64,000 nt of DNA from Euphorbia lathyris (Eukaryota; Streptophyta; Magnoliopsida; Malpighiales; Euphorbiaceae). The stretch is taken from positions 32,084,501 through 32,148,500 of the forward strand of contig NC_088917.1 in NCBI RefSeq assembly GCF_963576675.1, given 5' to 3'. This document shows, piece by piece, positions 32,401 through 41,214 of the stretch. Numbering within the stretch: position 1 is the first letter of the stretch; every line of letters begins with the position of its first letter. The translations under genes were made by a program, and so were the position numbers. The notes below the pieces were generated by a model that did no database searches, was not told the DNA's origin, and was given only the letters and a program-made list of their open reading frames with translations.

Positions 32401-35327
32401 CCATCGCAAAGAAGGACGGCAAAGTGAGGATGTGCGTGGATTACAGAGATCTTAACAAGGCATGCCCCAAGGATGAGTTCGCATTGCCTCATATCGATGT
32501 ATTGATCGACAGTGCAGCGTCAAGCGTCTTACACACGAATGTGGATGGTTTCATGGGCTACATGCAAGTTCAGATGGCCGAAAAGCACAAAGCGAAAACC
32601 TCGTTCACAACTGAGTGGGGGACATACTGCTACAGGGTAATGCCGTTTGGTTTGAAGAATGCCGGGGCAACTTACCAGCGAATGGCTACAGCACTGTTCT
32701 ATGATATGATACACAAGGAGGTGGAAGTTTATGTGGATGACATGATGGTCAAATCAGAGACAAGAGAAGGGCATTTTGCCGCGCTCGAGAAGTTTTTGGC
32801 CCGAATTGCAGAATTCAAGCTAAGGTTAAACCCGAAGAAGTGCTTTTTCGGCGTCTCGTCGGGGAAAATCTTAGGCTATATAATCGGAAATAAGGGAATT
32901 GAGGTGGATCCCGATAAATTGAAGGCTATAAAGGAAATGCCGGCGCCGAGAAATGAGAAGGAAGTGAGAGGGTTTCTGGGGCAGGTTCAGTATATCAGCC
33001 GGTTCATAGCGAGACTCACCGCAATCTGCGAGCCAATCTTTAAGTTATTAAGGAAAGACCAACCCACTATTTGGAATGATAAGTGTCAGCAAGCTTTGGA
33101 GAGTGTCCGGAACTATTTGTCTAATCCGCTAGTGCTAAGACCGCCTAAACTAAGAAAGCCGCTTCTCCTCTATGTAGCAATTGAGGAGCGATCTATTGGG
33201 GCAATGTTGGCTCAAGAGGGAGACACCGGTGTGGAGCACGCGGTGTATTATTTGAGTAAGAAGTTCCTGGAGTACGAGCTCAAGTACAACATGATAGAAA
33301 AGACATGTGTGGTAGTGGTGTGGTTGACAAAGAAACTGCGGCACTATTTCCAATCGTATAAAGTGATCATTATTTCTCGGATGGACCCCGTGAAGTATCT
33401 ATACCGAACTCCATCCTTGACGGGGAAGTTAGCCAGATGGTTGTTGCTTTTATCCGAGTTTGACATTGAATATGTGACGAAGAAGGTTATCACAGGAAGG
33501 GCCGTGGCAGAGTTTCTGGCTAACCAACCCCTGAATGCAGAAGAGGAAGAAGTAAGCTATGATTTCCCCGATGAGCACTTGAACGCAATCGAAGTTATAC
33601 CGTGGAAAATGTTCTTCGACGGAGCAGTTAATTCGAATGGAGCCGGAGTAGGAGTACTACTTATCTCGTCGGAAGGAGAAAGGATCCCGATGGCCAAGAA
33701 GTTATCCTTCCCTCTCACTAATAATATGGCCGAATATGAAGCGTGCATTTATGGTTTAGAGTCATTAGCGGCACTGGGAGCGTCATATGTCGAAATTTGG
33801 GGTGACTCCAAGTTGATCATCGAACAGGCACAAGGAAACTGGGAAGTGAGAGAAGAAAGGCTACGTCCATATCTAGATCAACTAGAAGGGTTGGCACAAA
33901 GATTCAAGGAATGTCGTTTCTATCATATTCCTCGAGCACAGAACCAGGCGGCGGATGCCTTGGCTACTTTGGTGTCAGTTTGGGACAACCCCCGGAACCT
34001 TGCTTCGAAGCCGTTGGTATTGAGAAGATCTCACAAACCATGTTATGAGGACGTAATGCTGTTAGGGACAGATGAAAAACCATGGTATGTCGATATCGTG
34101 AACTTCATGAAAGATGGGACATATCCGGCAGAGTCAGAACCTAGGGATCAAGCTGTGATTAGAAGGCTAGCTCGTCAGTTCGTCATCCACAACGACTTGC
34201 TTTACAAAAGGCACGTTGATGGATTACAACTCAGATGCTTGGATGCGGGGGAAGCCCGCGAGGCAATGGAATCAGTACATTCGAGAATTTGTGGAGCCCA
34301 TATGGGAGGAGCAGTACTAGCTAAGAAAATTATCAGACGAGGCTTCTATTGGCTCACCATGGAAAAAGATTGTAACGAGTATGCAAAGAAATGTCACGAT
34401 TGTCAAATCCACGGCGATTGCAGTCATCTTCCGGCCATGGAACTACATGTGCTAGCACCTATTTGGCCATTCGCTGCTTGGGGCATTGACATCATCGGCG
34501 AAGTAAGGCCTAATGCTTCAAATGGACATAAGTTCATTGCAGTCGCCATCGATTATTTCACCAAATGGGTAGAAGCAGAGTCATTTAGCAAACTGGGATC
34601 CAAGCAGATGAGAAAGTTCATTGAAAAACACTTGATCACCAGGTTCGGAGTGCCTCATCACATGATCACGGATAACGGAGTCCAGTTTCAGGGGGAAGTA
34701 AGGAATCTTTTCCGAGAATATGGCATTGAACATCACAGGTCTTCTCCGTACCGTCCACAGGCTAATGGGGCAGTAAAAGCAGCTAATAAGAACCTTAAAA
34801 GGATCCTCGTAAAGACGGTGGAATCACATCGGAATTGGCATGAGCACCTCCCACTCACGTTGTGGGCTTATCGCACGACAATTAGAACCTCAACTGGGGC
34901 AACGCCATTCTCTTTGGTGTACGGAACAGAAGCAGTCTTGCCGATTGAGATTGAAAAGCGGTCATTGAGAATCGCGGTAGAAGCAGAAATTCCCGAGGTG
35001 GAATGGGTGAAGAGGCGATGTGAGCAGTTGGCTTTAGTTGATGAGAAAAGGATGGAAGCCCTTTACCATGTACAGTTATATCAAAGAAGGATGGCTCGGG
35101 CTTTCAATAAAAAAGTCAAGACCAGTCCTATCAAAGAAGGAGATTTGGTGCTGAAACAGATTCGTGTGACGCACACCGACCCTAGGGGCAAGTTTAGGAC
35201 TAACTGGGAAGGACCATTCGTCGTGAAGAAGATACTAAGCAAAGGAGCGGTGAAGTTAACCACAATGGACGGCATGGAATTCTCCGAACCTACCAATCTG
35301 GATAGGCTTAAGAAATACTTTTCGTAA
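29451..35327 (+). CDS. pol: Tat polyprotein: three gag-like modules, protease, RT, RNase H, aRNH, integrase
   Basis: One open frame of 1958 codons. Residues 26-100, 121-193 and 216-370 are three more gag-like modules (F.G..DP..H, then GE.L.W..LP...K.DW). Protease about 525-640, with VDDGSAINVCP as active site. A G-rich FIPGMGLGAY segment is about 690. RT about 930-1150, with YVDD at 1094 and MPFGLKNAGATYQ. The proximal RNase H has lost its usual first Asp. A second, archaeal-type RNase H about 1385-1510 keeps FFDG, AEYEA, GDS and ADAL. Integrase has an HHCC-like region (C..C: CHDCQ) about 1650, GIDIIGE and TDNGVQF. The catalytic Glu position reads Lys (AAA at 34776-34778, NGAVKAANK), which should abolish strand transfer. 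It ends LDRLKKYFS. Confidence 0.92.
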   Translation: MEEGSDGGAPYDEDSSEKTGEGSSRTIVPNLGLFSGGRDPEVHLREYMHDMFIESFGVDEIAQWFHHSLVGEPLEWFHSLPDSCKHDWDRLSDLFLEKYQRAKDKTAERFAMQIGPIKRPLPRVSKYNGNKDPMEHRHFYLSAMTTLSFKEEEITSLFCNSLMGEPLMWYMSLPMYVKTDWGAMTKRFIKEYTVWMLAEQTPDSPSYQTPDAVLAMPRYGGYRDPVEHARIFRDHMYNAGFPQCELHEHFPETLMGKALLWHQRLSEEEMGHWIPLRNAFVARYEMYIPWTGSLDDLDRIRQFPEEHFVDYARRWRHRYEQCNETMSDKVQLMCIQRGAIPLAARRMSRVSLRDYDELIGWALYGSADPFFLNPSVPHVVDLMVVDIWASSSDEEDANRRVPINIWDESDDEPKIAVMTKSGHVAEGKAPMVETEIGEGSAPKPDDQVLEQLKKMQAKSTVWEVLCHSKYHRENLMKELQNLVISIDTEPAALVGAIMARKKTEITFTDEDLPEEGKAHNKPLYIRAEINGKKTSCVMVDDGSAINVCPLKLLSKLGVEKGDLTASETVIRAYDDSRRHIEGVFKAKLKVGPHEEETEFTVLDIPVTFAVLLGRPWFHKLGGVPSTLHQMIKFPFGEEIVTIRAEKLRSVAALGIEPQLFSGFQVSGIYESSMTTDVVKMMKGSFIPGMGLGAYHQGLPEFPDFKSQKTRRGLGYEQGSPSNASAEGKVGLRKYFVSEGHGKAYSGTPEAWTSTEGKILPGFDIFNDVADWGKGKASCFVEEIMMLDLNAEEQVITIDATAGAEIEPSTSGVYEKSEDIEDENYITALFESDDVITHAINEMNSDFAYLLDVDHDHSMHSHSYNMSTFEINTIEMSTFNLGTDENPKLIQIAQELTIEERNEFERIIKKYEIVFAWTYEDMPGIDQSIVTHRIPTYPEARPVKQKLRRMRPEWADKIREEVKKQLEAGFIEVIYYPPWVANVVPIAKKDGKVRMCVDYRDLNKACPKDEFALPHIDVLIDSAASSVLHTNVDGFMGYMQVQMAEKHKAKTSFTTEWGTYCYRVMPFGLKNAGATYQRMATALFYDMIHKEVEVYVDDMMVKSETREGHFAALEKFLARIAEFKLRLNPKKCFFGVSSGKILGYIIGNKGIEVDPDKLKAIKEMPAPRNEKEVRGFLGQVQYISRFIARLTAICEPIFKLLRKDQPTIWNDKCQQALESVRNYLSNPLVLRPPKLRKPLLLYVAIEERSIGAMLAQEGDTGVEHAVYYLSKKFLEYELKYNMIEKTCVVVVWLTKKLRHYFQSYKVIIISRMDPVKYLYRTPSLTGKLARWLLLLSEFDIEYVTKKVITGRAVAEFLANQPLNAEEEEVSYDFPDEHLNAIEVIPWKMFFDGAVNSNGAGVGVLLISSEGERIPMAKKLSFPLTNNMAEYEACIYGLESLAALGASYVEIWGDSKLIIEQAQGNWEVREERLRPYLDQLEGLAQRFKECRFYHIPRAQNQAADALATLVSVWDNPRNLASKPLVLRRSHKPCYEDVMLLGTDEKPWYVDIVNFMKDGTYPAESEPRDQAVIRRLARQFVIHNDLLYKRHVDGLQLRCLDAGEAREAMESVHSRICGAHMGGAVLAKKIIRRGFYWLTMEKDCNEYAKKCHDCQIHGDCSHLPAMELHVLAPIWPFAAWGIDIIGEVRPNASNGHKFIAVAIDYFTKWVEAESFSKLGSKQMRKFIEKHLITRFGVPHHMITDNGVQFQGEVRNLFREYGIEHHRSSPYRPQANGAVKAANKNLKRILVKTVESHRNWHEHLPLTLWAYRTTIRTSTGATPFSLVYGTEAVLPIEIEKRSLRIAVEAEIPEVEWVKRRCEQLALVDEKRMEALYHVQLYQRRMARAFNKKVKTSPIKEGDLVLKQIRVTHTDPRGKFRTNWEGPFVVKKILSKGAVKLTTMDGMEFSEPTNLDRLKKYFS

Positions 35328-35349
35328 AAAAAAAGAAAAATAAAGAAAA

Positions 35350-35510
35350 ATTCCCGATAGGTTGAAAACCCGCAAAGGGCGACCTATGCAACAATAAGGG
35401 AAATCCCAATGGGTGAAAACCCGAAAGGGCTCTCATTTAAAAATTCCGGGATAGTAAAAGGAGAGGAGAAAAATCACCGGGATCCGAAAACCGAAAGGCG
35501 GGTCCTGATA
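35350..35510 (+). repeat. Three hairpin-forming repeats after Tat pol
   Basis: Three units of about 45-50 bp each contain GAAAACC(C)G(C)AAAGG and can fold, for example AGGT...ACCT in the first and GGATCC...GGGTCC in the third. They start just after the pol stop. Similar GGTTGAAAACCCG units follow pol in other Tat elements, as I recall. Transcript 3' processing or stability is a possible role. Confidence 0.75.
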
Positions 35511-35748
35511 ACAATAGTTATAACTTGAGCAATTACAAAAACAATGTATAAGAGACTAAGTATTTCTGTTGTTTGTAAATAAATAAAGGCATGAATATAT
35601 TTGACGAGAATGATTGGAATCATTATAATCTACCGAATGCATGGTAATATGAATCACGGGTTATACATTTCCCATCCTACTTTCCACAAAAAGCCTACCT
35701 ACTATCCACCCCACTCCCTATACATCAGCTATACATCGGAGAAACCCT

Positions 35749-35808
35749 AATAAAAGCTACAAAGCAACAATGAAAGCTACAAAGCAACAATGAAAGCTAC
35801 AAAGCAAT
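35749..35808. repeat. Short tandem repeat (about 20 bp, three copies)
   Basis: AAAGCTACAAAGCAACAATG recurs three times in the gap between pol and the antisense gene, within the latter's likely 3' UTR. Confidence 0.85.
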
Positions 35809-35819
35809 ACATAACGAGC

Positions 35820-38800
35820 CTAATACGGAGGGAAGTCCCAATAGTTCTCAAAATCTCTCAGGTGAGATGCCCGCTCCGCAGATAGTGCCTCCTCGGCAGC
35901 ACGTGCTCTCTCATCAGAAACTCGCGCTCTCTCATCAGAAACCCGTGCTCTCTCATCAGCAGCTCGTGCTCTCTCCTCTGCAGCAAGGCGTCTGATCGAC
36001 TCATCACATGCCCTCTCCTCGACGGCAAGGCGACCCTCAGTCTCCCATCGCATCATCCCCGACCAGTGGTCGTTCCTCTCTTGATACACATGACCAACTC
36101 GGGCATCAGCTTCCCGCACTAGCTCGCTCTGTCTCCGCTCATGGGCATGCAGATCACTCTACAGAAAAAGAAAAAAAAACACAGATAAAAGGCAGCATAG
36201 GCAAAAACATAAATCATACATACATGCATACATTTCACTACACTAAAGTACAGTAATGATACATACCAGGTGATCGGTGCAGCGCAAGCTGAGGCGGTCT
36301 CGGAAATAACCAGACAGCCCCACGTAATCCGTATATGTCTCTCTCGTGGTCAGAGAAGCGTCCGAGGGATCAAACGGGACCCTCGAGGAGAAGATAGGAG
36401 GGACCGCCTCAAATCCCGCGTAAGGTGCCCCGAACTCGTCATAGCAGATCGTAGCGTAATCTCTCCCATAGTCTGGTATAGGCACGCCTATGGACGACCT
36501 CTCCGGTCGAGCTGCACTGGAAGACTCGCCGACAAAATAGGGCTGCTCGCACACCGGTGTTTGAGCCCAAGTACCGTCGAAAAAATCAGATAGGTGGGCA
36601 CTCCGCCAGGATCCCTCCTGCAAAAAAGCAAAAAAAAAACACACAATAAAACCTCCGAGCATATCATGAACAAAATGAAAAGAGGGCGGAACCACTTACC
36701 GGAACCTCCGCCTGACCAAAGACGGCCTCGACCGCCTCTCTCGAAAACACGTCCGCCACCGGATCTACCTCCATTGCTGCCGCTGGGGCATCCCTCGCGC
36801 TCAGTAAAGTGGACAAATAAGGCTCGCGGCCCCCGGTGTGAATCCAGACCACTCTACCGACAAAATGACGGGTCAGATCTCGACGAATGGTCGATAAGGG
36901 CAGAGTCCGCACAACAAACATGGAAACGGGAATCTCCCCCGGCGTCCAGTGAACATCACTCACTCCGGTGATGCCTCGATCTCCCAAATACCACGCCCGC
37001 ACACAAGGGCCGGTGAGCACGCACTGCTGCTCCTGAATCATCGATGTGTATGAATACTCGGGACCAAAGTCAAGATCGTCCCACCTGAACTTAATCTAAA
37101 AAATATGCACAAAGAAAAGGGTCAGAAAGACTCAAGCCAAAGTCTAGCGAGACTAAGCGAAATCTACCTGTGTGAGGACTAATGAGTCAATCCGATCTAG
37201 GAGCCATGGCACTGTCCGCCTCCTCTCAGCGCTCAGATCGAAATCTCTCCATCGAACCATAAAAGGCGGCCTCTGTGCTCTCAATCGAGGTCGAGATCGA
37301 CTGGGAAGGATGCGTCTCTCGTACGCCCACACCTGCGGTATAAACAAGGACTAGGAGTGTGAGAAAGAAAAAAAAAACAAAGATGGGCGAATCGAGAAAG
37401 CGTCACGTACCAGCAGAGCAAAGGTGTAACCACCGAAATCCTTGCGCTTCCGGCAAGTCAGGTCCAGAAACTTATAGAGAAAAGCTAAGCCTGCCCCCGC
37501 CCAATCATAGGAAGCTGCGGCATCTAAATCACTAAGGGCCTGGATGAGACCCGCATGCACCTTTCCGCCCTTCGTGCGGAAAATCGTCTCGCTAAGAGCA
37601 TATACAAGGAAACTACGAACCGCCAGATCAGTAGCATCAGTCTCACAGAAGTCCCGTCTACTCAAGAGGCTAGCAGTCGAAATAAACTTCGCCGGGGTAG
37701 ATTTGGCGCATAGAGGAACTCCTGGTCCTATCAAGGCGGCAAGCCTAGCAGGGTCGACCCGCGGTCGCATCATGCCATAATGGAAAGGGACGGGAGTGTT
37801 GCTCCCTCGTAATCCGGTCAATAATGAAAAATCTCGGGGCGAGATGGTCATCTCCCCGAAGGAAAGGTGGAAGGTGTGGGTCGAGTCAACCCACCGCTCA
37901 CACAGGGCCCGTAGGCCAAAGGGATCACACACCCCGTTGGTGTGGGGCAGCGCTGCAATGAAGGGTCCGAAGCCCAACTCCTGCACGCGGGCTCTCGCCG
38001 CGACGCTCAGCCTATCATACCACGAAAGAACCTTGGCAGTGGTCCCGAAAATCTCGATGAGCTAAAGAGGAACAAAATAAGAAAGTTCAAATACAACTCC
38101 TAAGGCAAGCGAGTGATAAGAACGCGTTAAAACTAGGTATTCGTTCATCCGGTCAATTAGGGCCAATTTTCTGTAAAAATCTCTCCCGTAGGATCATTTA
38201 TGTAAGGTTTAGTCAATTCTTTTATCCACACTCGTCTACAGGTGACGAGGAGCGTAGATTAGGTTTTACTATTCACATACGTTCATGGGCATTAGTTAAG
38301 TTTTTACTATTCACGTTTTCACTATTCACGTGCACTATTCACGTTTTCACTATTCACGTGCACTATTCACGTTTTCACTATTCACGTGCACTATTCACGT
38401 TTCTTACTATTCACGTGCATTAGCTAAGTTTTTACTATTCACGTGCGCTATTCACGTTTTTACTATTCGCGTGCATTAGTTAAGTTTTCACTATTCACGT
38501 TTTCACTATTCACGTGCACTATTCACGTTTGTACTATTCACATTGTTTTTACTGTTAGCATGCATAAATTCGTAGTGTCACTATTCACATGCATATAACG
38601 CGCATTCTCACAAAAATAAACAGGTGTTACGTGTAAATAAAGGAATTCACGTTTTCTAGCTAAAGTCCTCTAAGGCAGCCTAAGAGTTAGCATGCAAATC
38701 ATGTTCGTATAGGAGTGCTAAAGCCTAGAGTTCAAATCAAATAAAAGTGAGAAACCACTTACCTCGTTGCAGCGTGTCCTGCTCAAGTGTGTCGTAAGGT

Positions 38801-38879
38801 CGTGGAAGGTATCCACTCTATCCAAGTTTACGTAAACCTCGTCCATGCCTCTGGTGCCATCCCATTCATCTAACTCCAT
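35820..38879 (-). CDS. Antisense plant-mobile-domain gene in Tat element, six exons
   Basis: Spliced CDS: 38879-38763, 38061-37411, 37332-37168, 37095-36700, 36617-36267, 36158-35820. Lengths are 117, 651, 165, 396, 351 and 339 nt: all multiples of three, all borders GT-AG, no stop until TAG at 35820, giving 672 residues. Exon 1 starts MELDEWDGTRGMDEVYVNLD. Exon 2 holds the plant mobile domain (PF10536-like): WYDRL, LHLSFGEMTISPRDFSLLTG-type text read here as FHLSFGEMTISPRDFSLLTG. Exons 3-5 continue it. Exon 6 is a charged coiled coil with 7-residue repeats (ADERARV, SDERARV, SDERARA). A TATA box lies about 70 nt upstream. Plant mobile domain proteins such as MAIL1/MAIN act in nuclei and affect transposon silencing; a role here is inference. 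Antisense ORFs of this kind are known in some Tat elements. Confidence 0.83.
38062..38762 (-). repeat. ACTATTCACGT repeats with G-boxes in intron 1
   Basis: Intron 1 contains, at about 38265-38600, some fifteen copies of ACTATTCACGT. Where they are followed by GC they form CACGTG G-boxes (at least six). The repeat fills much of the intron and has no coding role. It could be an intronic enhancer or just a microsatellite-like expansion. Confidence 0.75.
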
Positions 38880-38945
38880 CCCGAGAATAATCCAAATTAG
38901 AGAAAGAGGAGAGAGAAGGTGTGGGGTTGAAATGAAACCCCACCA

Positions 38946-38956
38946 CCTTATATAGG
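38946..38956 (-). promoter_or_regulatory. TATA box of antisense gene
   Basis: CTATATAAGG on the minus strand lies about 70 nt before ATG 38879, followed by a CT-rich stretch typical of plant start sites. It suggests the antisense gene is transcribed on its own. Confidence 0.6.
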
Positions 38957-39299
38957 AAAAGGGAATGGCATTCCCATAAATAGTGAAAAAAGTACGATTT
39001 GACATAAAGGTAAAAAGTAAATAATTAATTACCAGGTGCACAGACCTCCGATTTGCAGTCCGTTTCAGCCTGCGTTTCTCCCTGACAGTGACCAACATTG
39101 TCAAAACATCAACTCCAGACAATAGTCAATTTTTACAGAACAGTGACACCAGTCAAAATACAGACGACAGTCAACAGAAAAACAATCATTAGTCTATATC
39201 ATTTCCGACTAAGACATGTGCCCATCGAATCTTCGAGATAATAACTCCAGTGAGAAAATACAGACGACAGTGTGATAAGAAAATCCGGAAGCAGCCCCC

Positions 39300-39630
39300 G
39301 CTTTTTAGCCATTTGACTCACGGTTGCAGACCGGAGTTGCTTTTTAGCCATTTGACTCACGGTTGCAGACCGGAGTTTCTTTTTAGCCATTTGACTCACG
39401 GTCGCAGACCGGAGTTGCTCTTTAGCCATTTGACTCTCGGTCGCGGACCGAAGTTGCTTTTGAGCCATTTGACTCTCGGTCGCAGACCGAAGTTGCTTTT
39501 TAGCCATTTGACTCTCGGTCGCGGACCGAAGTTGCTTTTGAGCCATTTGACTCTTGGTCGCAGACCGGAGTTGCTTTTTAGCCATCTGACTCGTGGTCGC
39601 TGACCGGAGTTGCTTTTTAGCCATCTTCCC
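39300..39630. repeat. Tandem repeat A (about 39 bp, eight copies)
   Basis: Units of TTAGCCATTTGACTC followed by CGGTCGCAGACCG-type sequence and GGAGTTGCTTT. CGGTC/GACCG can form a small hairpin in each unit. Long open frames across the array are artefacts of a period near a multiple of three. Confidence 0.93.
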
Positions 39631-40145
39631 CGCAATCTTGAAATAGGGTAGCTGTTTAGCCATTATCCCCGCAATCTTGAAATAGGGTAGCTGTTTAGCC
39701 ATTATCCCCACAATCTTGAAATAGGGTAGCTATTTAGCCATTATCCCAGCAGTCGTAAATCAGGGTAGCTATTTAGCCATTATCCCCGTAATCTTGAAAT
39801 AGGGTAGCTGTTTAGCCATTATCCCCACAATCTTGAAATAGGGTAGCTATTTAGCCATTATCCCAGCAGTCGTAAATCAGGGTAGCTATTTAGCCATTAT
39901 CCCCGTGATCTTGAAATAGGGTAGCTGTTAGCCATTATCCCCGCAATCTTGAAATAGGGTAGCTGTTTAGCCATTATCCCCGCAATCTTGAAATAGGGTA
40001 GCTGTTTAGCCATTATCCCTGCAATCTTGAAATAGGGTAGCTGTTTAGCCATTATCCCCGCAATCTTGAAATAGGGTAACTGTTTAGCCATTATCCCCGC
40101 AGTCACAAATAGGGTAGCTGTTTAGCCATTATCCCCGCAGTCGTG
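39618..40145. repeat. Tandem repeat B (about 39 bp, fourteen copies)
   Basis: Units of TTAGCCATTATCCCCGCAAT followed by CTTGAAATAGGGTAGCTG. It shares TTAGCCAT and unit length with repeat A, so both derive from one ancestor. A variant unit (AGCAGTCGTAAATCAGG) appears in the same order twice, making a three-unit higher-order repeat near 39700-39915. Confidence 0.93.
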
Positions 40146-40439
40146 AGGGTGCAGCCCGAAGCAGAGTCTGAAGAGGTCAGAGAACAACGCCGGAGCGCGC
40201 ACCGCAAAGGTCAGGTATGTTCCCTCCTACTCGTTACGTGTCTTTTACTTTTATATGTTTTACATCGCATGTATACGTTAGCAAAAAACGTTTTCGAAAC
40301 ACACACATCACTGTCAAAATAGAAAAGTAGGGGCAACTGTAGACACCGAGTCGGAGGACCTGTGACGAAAACTTGAAAACAAGACGGTCGAAGCGATTGA
40401 TTCCGGAAGTTTTGAAAAATATATAAAGAATAATAAGCG

Positions 40440-40980
40440 GAGGAAAATTAACGGCACGGCGCGGGCGCGCAACGGCATCCCGCACGCGGACGATGATGGT
40501 CGAACGCCCGCTCGACGGCTCGAGACGTGCGCGCGGCGTCCGTCGGACGCACCGCGAGTGGCACGCTCTCGACGTCCGAGCAATGCCTGGGACCGCTGGC
40601 GGTTCGCGCCCTCGTGGGCCGTTGAGCGCACGTGCCTGGCAGCGTGGGGCGCGCGTTCGGCGGCCGCGACGTGCGAGCGTCTGGCTGCGCGGAACGCGCG
40701 CTCGGCGGCCACGAAGTGCACGTGTCCGACGGCGCGGGGCACGCCCCGAGGGTCGCCGGGCGGGCGCCCAACCACGTCGGGCGAACGCCCAACGCGTCGG
40801 GCGGACGCCCGACGAGGATTGGGCGCGGGCGCCCAACCTCGCGTTGGGCGCTCGCCCAACGCCGTTGGGCGATCGCCCAACATTGTTGGGCGGTAGCCCA
40901 ACACTAGGTTGGGCGGCCGCCCAACCACAATGGGCGACGCCCAAATTTTTTTGGGCGTCGCCCATTGTTCCGGGATCCGC
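40440..40980. repeat. GC-rich palindrome block before Tat 3' LTR
   Basis: Sequence jumps to high GC and contains at least six TTGGGCG-N-CGCCCAA-type inverted repeats at 40780-40970, the last with arms TGGGCGACGCCCAAA around a short T run. All six frames stay open here because of GC content. I see no gene. Confidence 0.85.
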
Positions 40981-40983
40981 TTC

Positions 40984-40992
40984 CCTATATAA
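40984..40992 (+). promoter_or_regulatory. TATA-like box upstream of Tat 3' LTR
   Basis: CTATATAAGG follows the GC-rich block on the plus strand and is about 230 nt before the 3' LTR. It could start a transcript into the LTR; there is no ORF directly after it. Confidence 0.4.
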
Positions 40993-41214
40993 GGGCACGA
41001 ATCCCAAGGTGAAATGGGGGCTTTTTTGAAGGGAGGCTTTTTGGGGGATTTTTGGATAAACTTTCTCACTCTAAACATTTTTAGAGAGAGAGAGTGAATT
41101 TTTTTGAGAAAAATATTTTTTCCTCAAAAATTCCAAATTTCCTAAGTTCAATTTTTTTACTAAATTTTCATTAAAAACGGGAGCTCGCGGTTCGTGGAAT
41201 CAATCGGCTTCGAC

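Noticed and set aside
35820..36256. Plus-strand frames over the antisense gene (for example 36008-36256)
   Set aside because: They are shadows of the spliced minus-strand gene, which has domain matches and splice sites.
39199..40106. Repeat-protein-like frames
   Set aside because: They are translations of the 39-bp tandem array, whose unit is a multiple of three. No start context or family supports a protein.
39300..40145. Possible CRISPR array
   Set aside because: Whole units repeat in tandem without unique spacers, in a plant retrotransposon.
40234..41078. Long open frames (up to about 257 codons) on both strands
   Set aside because: All six frames are open because the sequence is GC-rich and full of palindromes. 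Peptides are Arg/Pro/Ala-rich with no domain.
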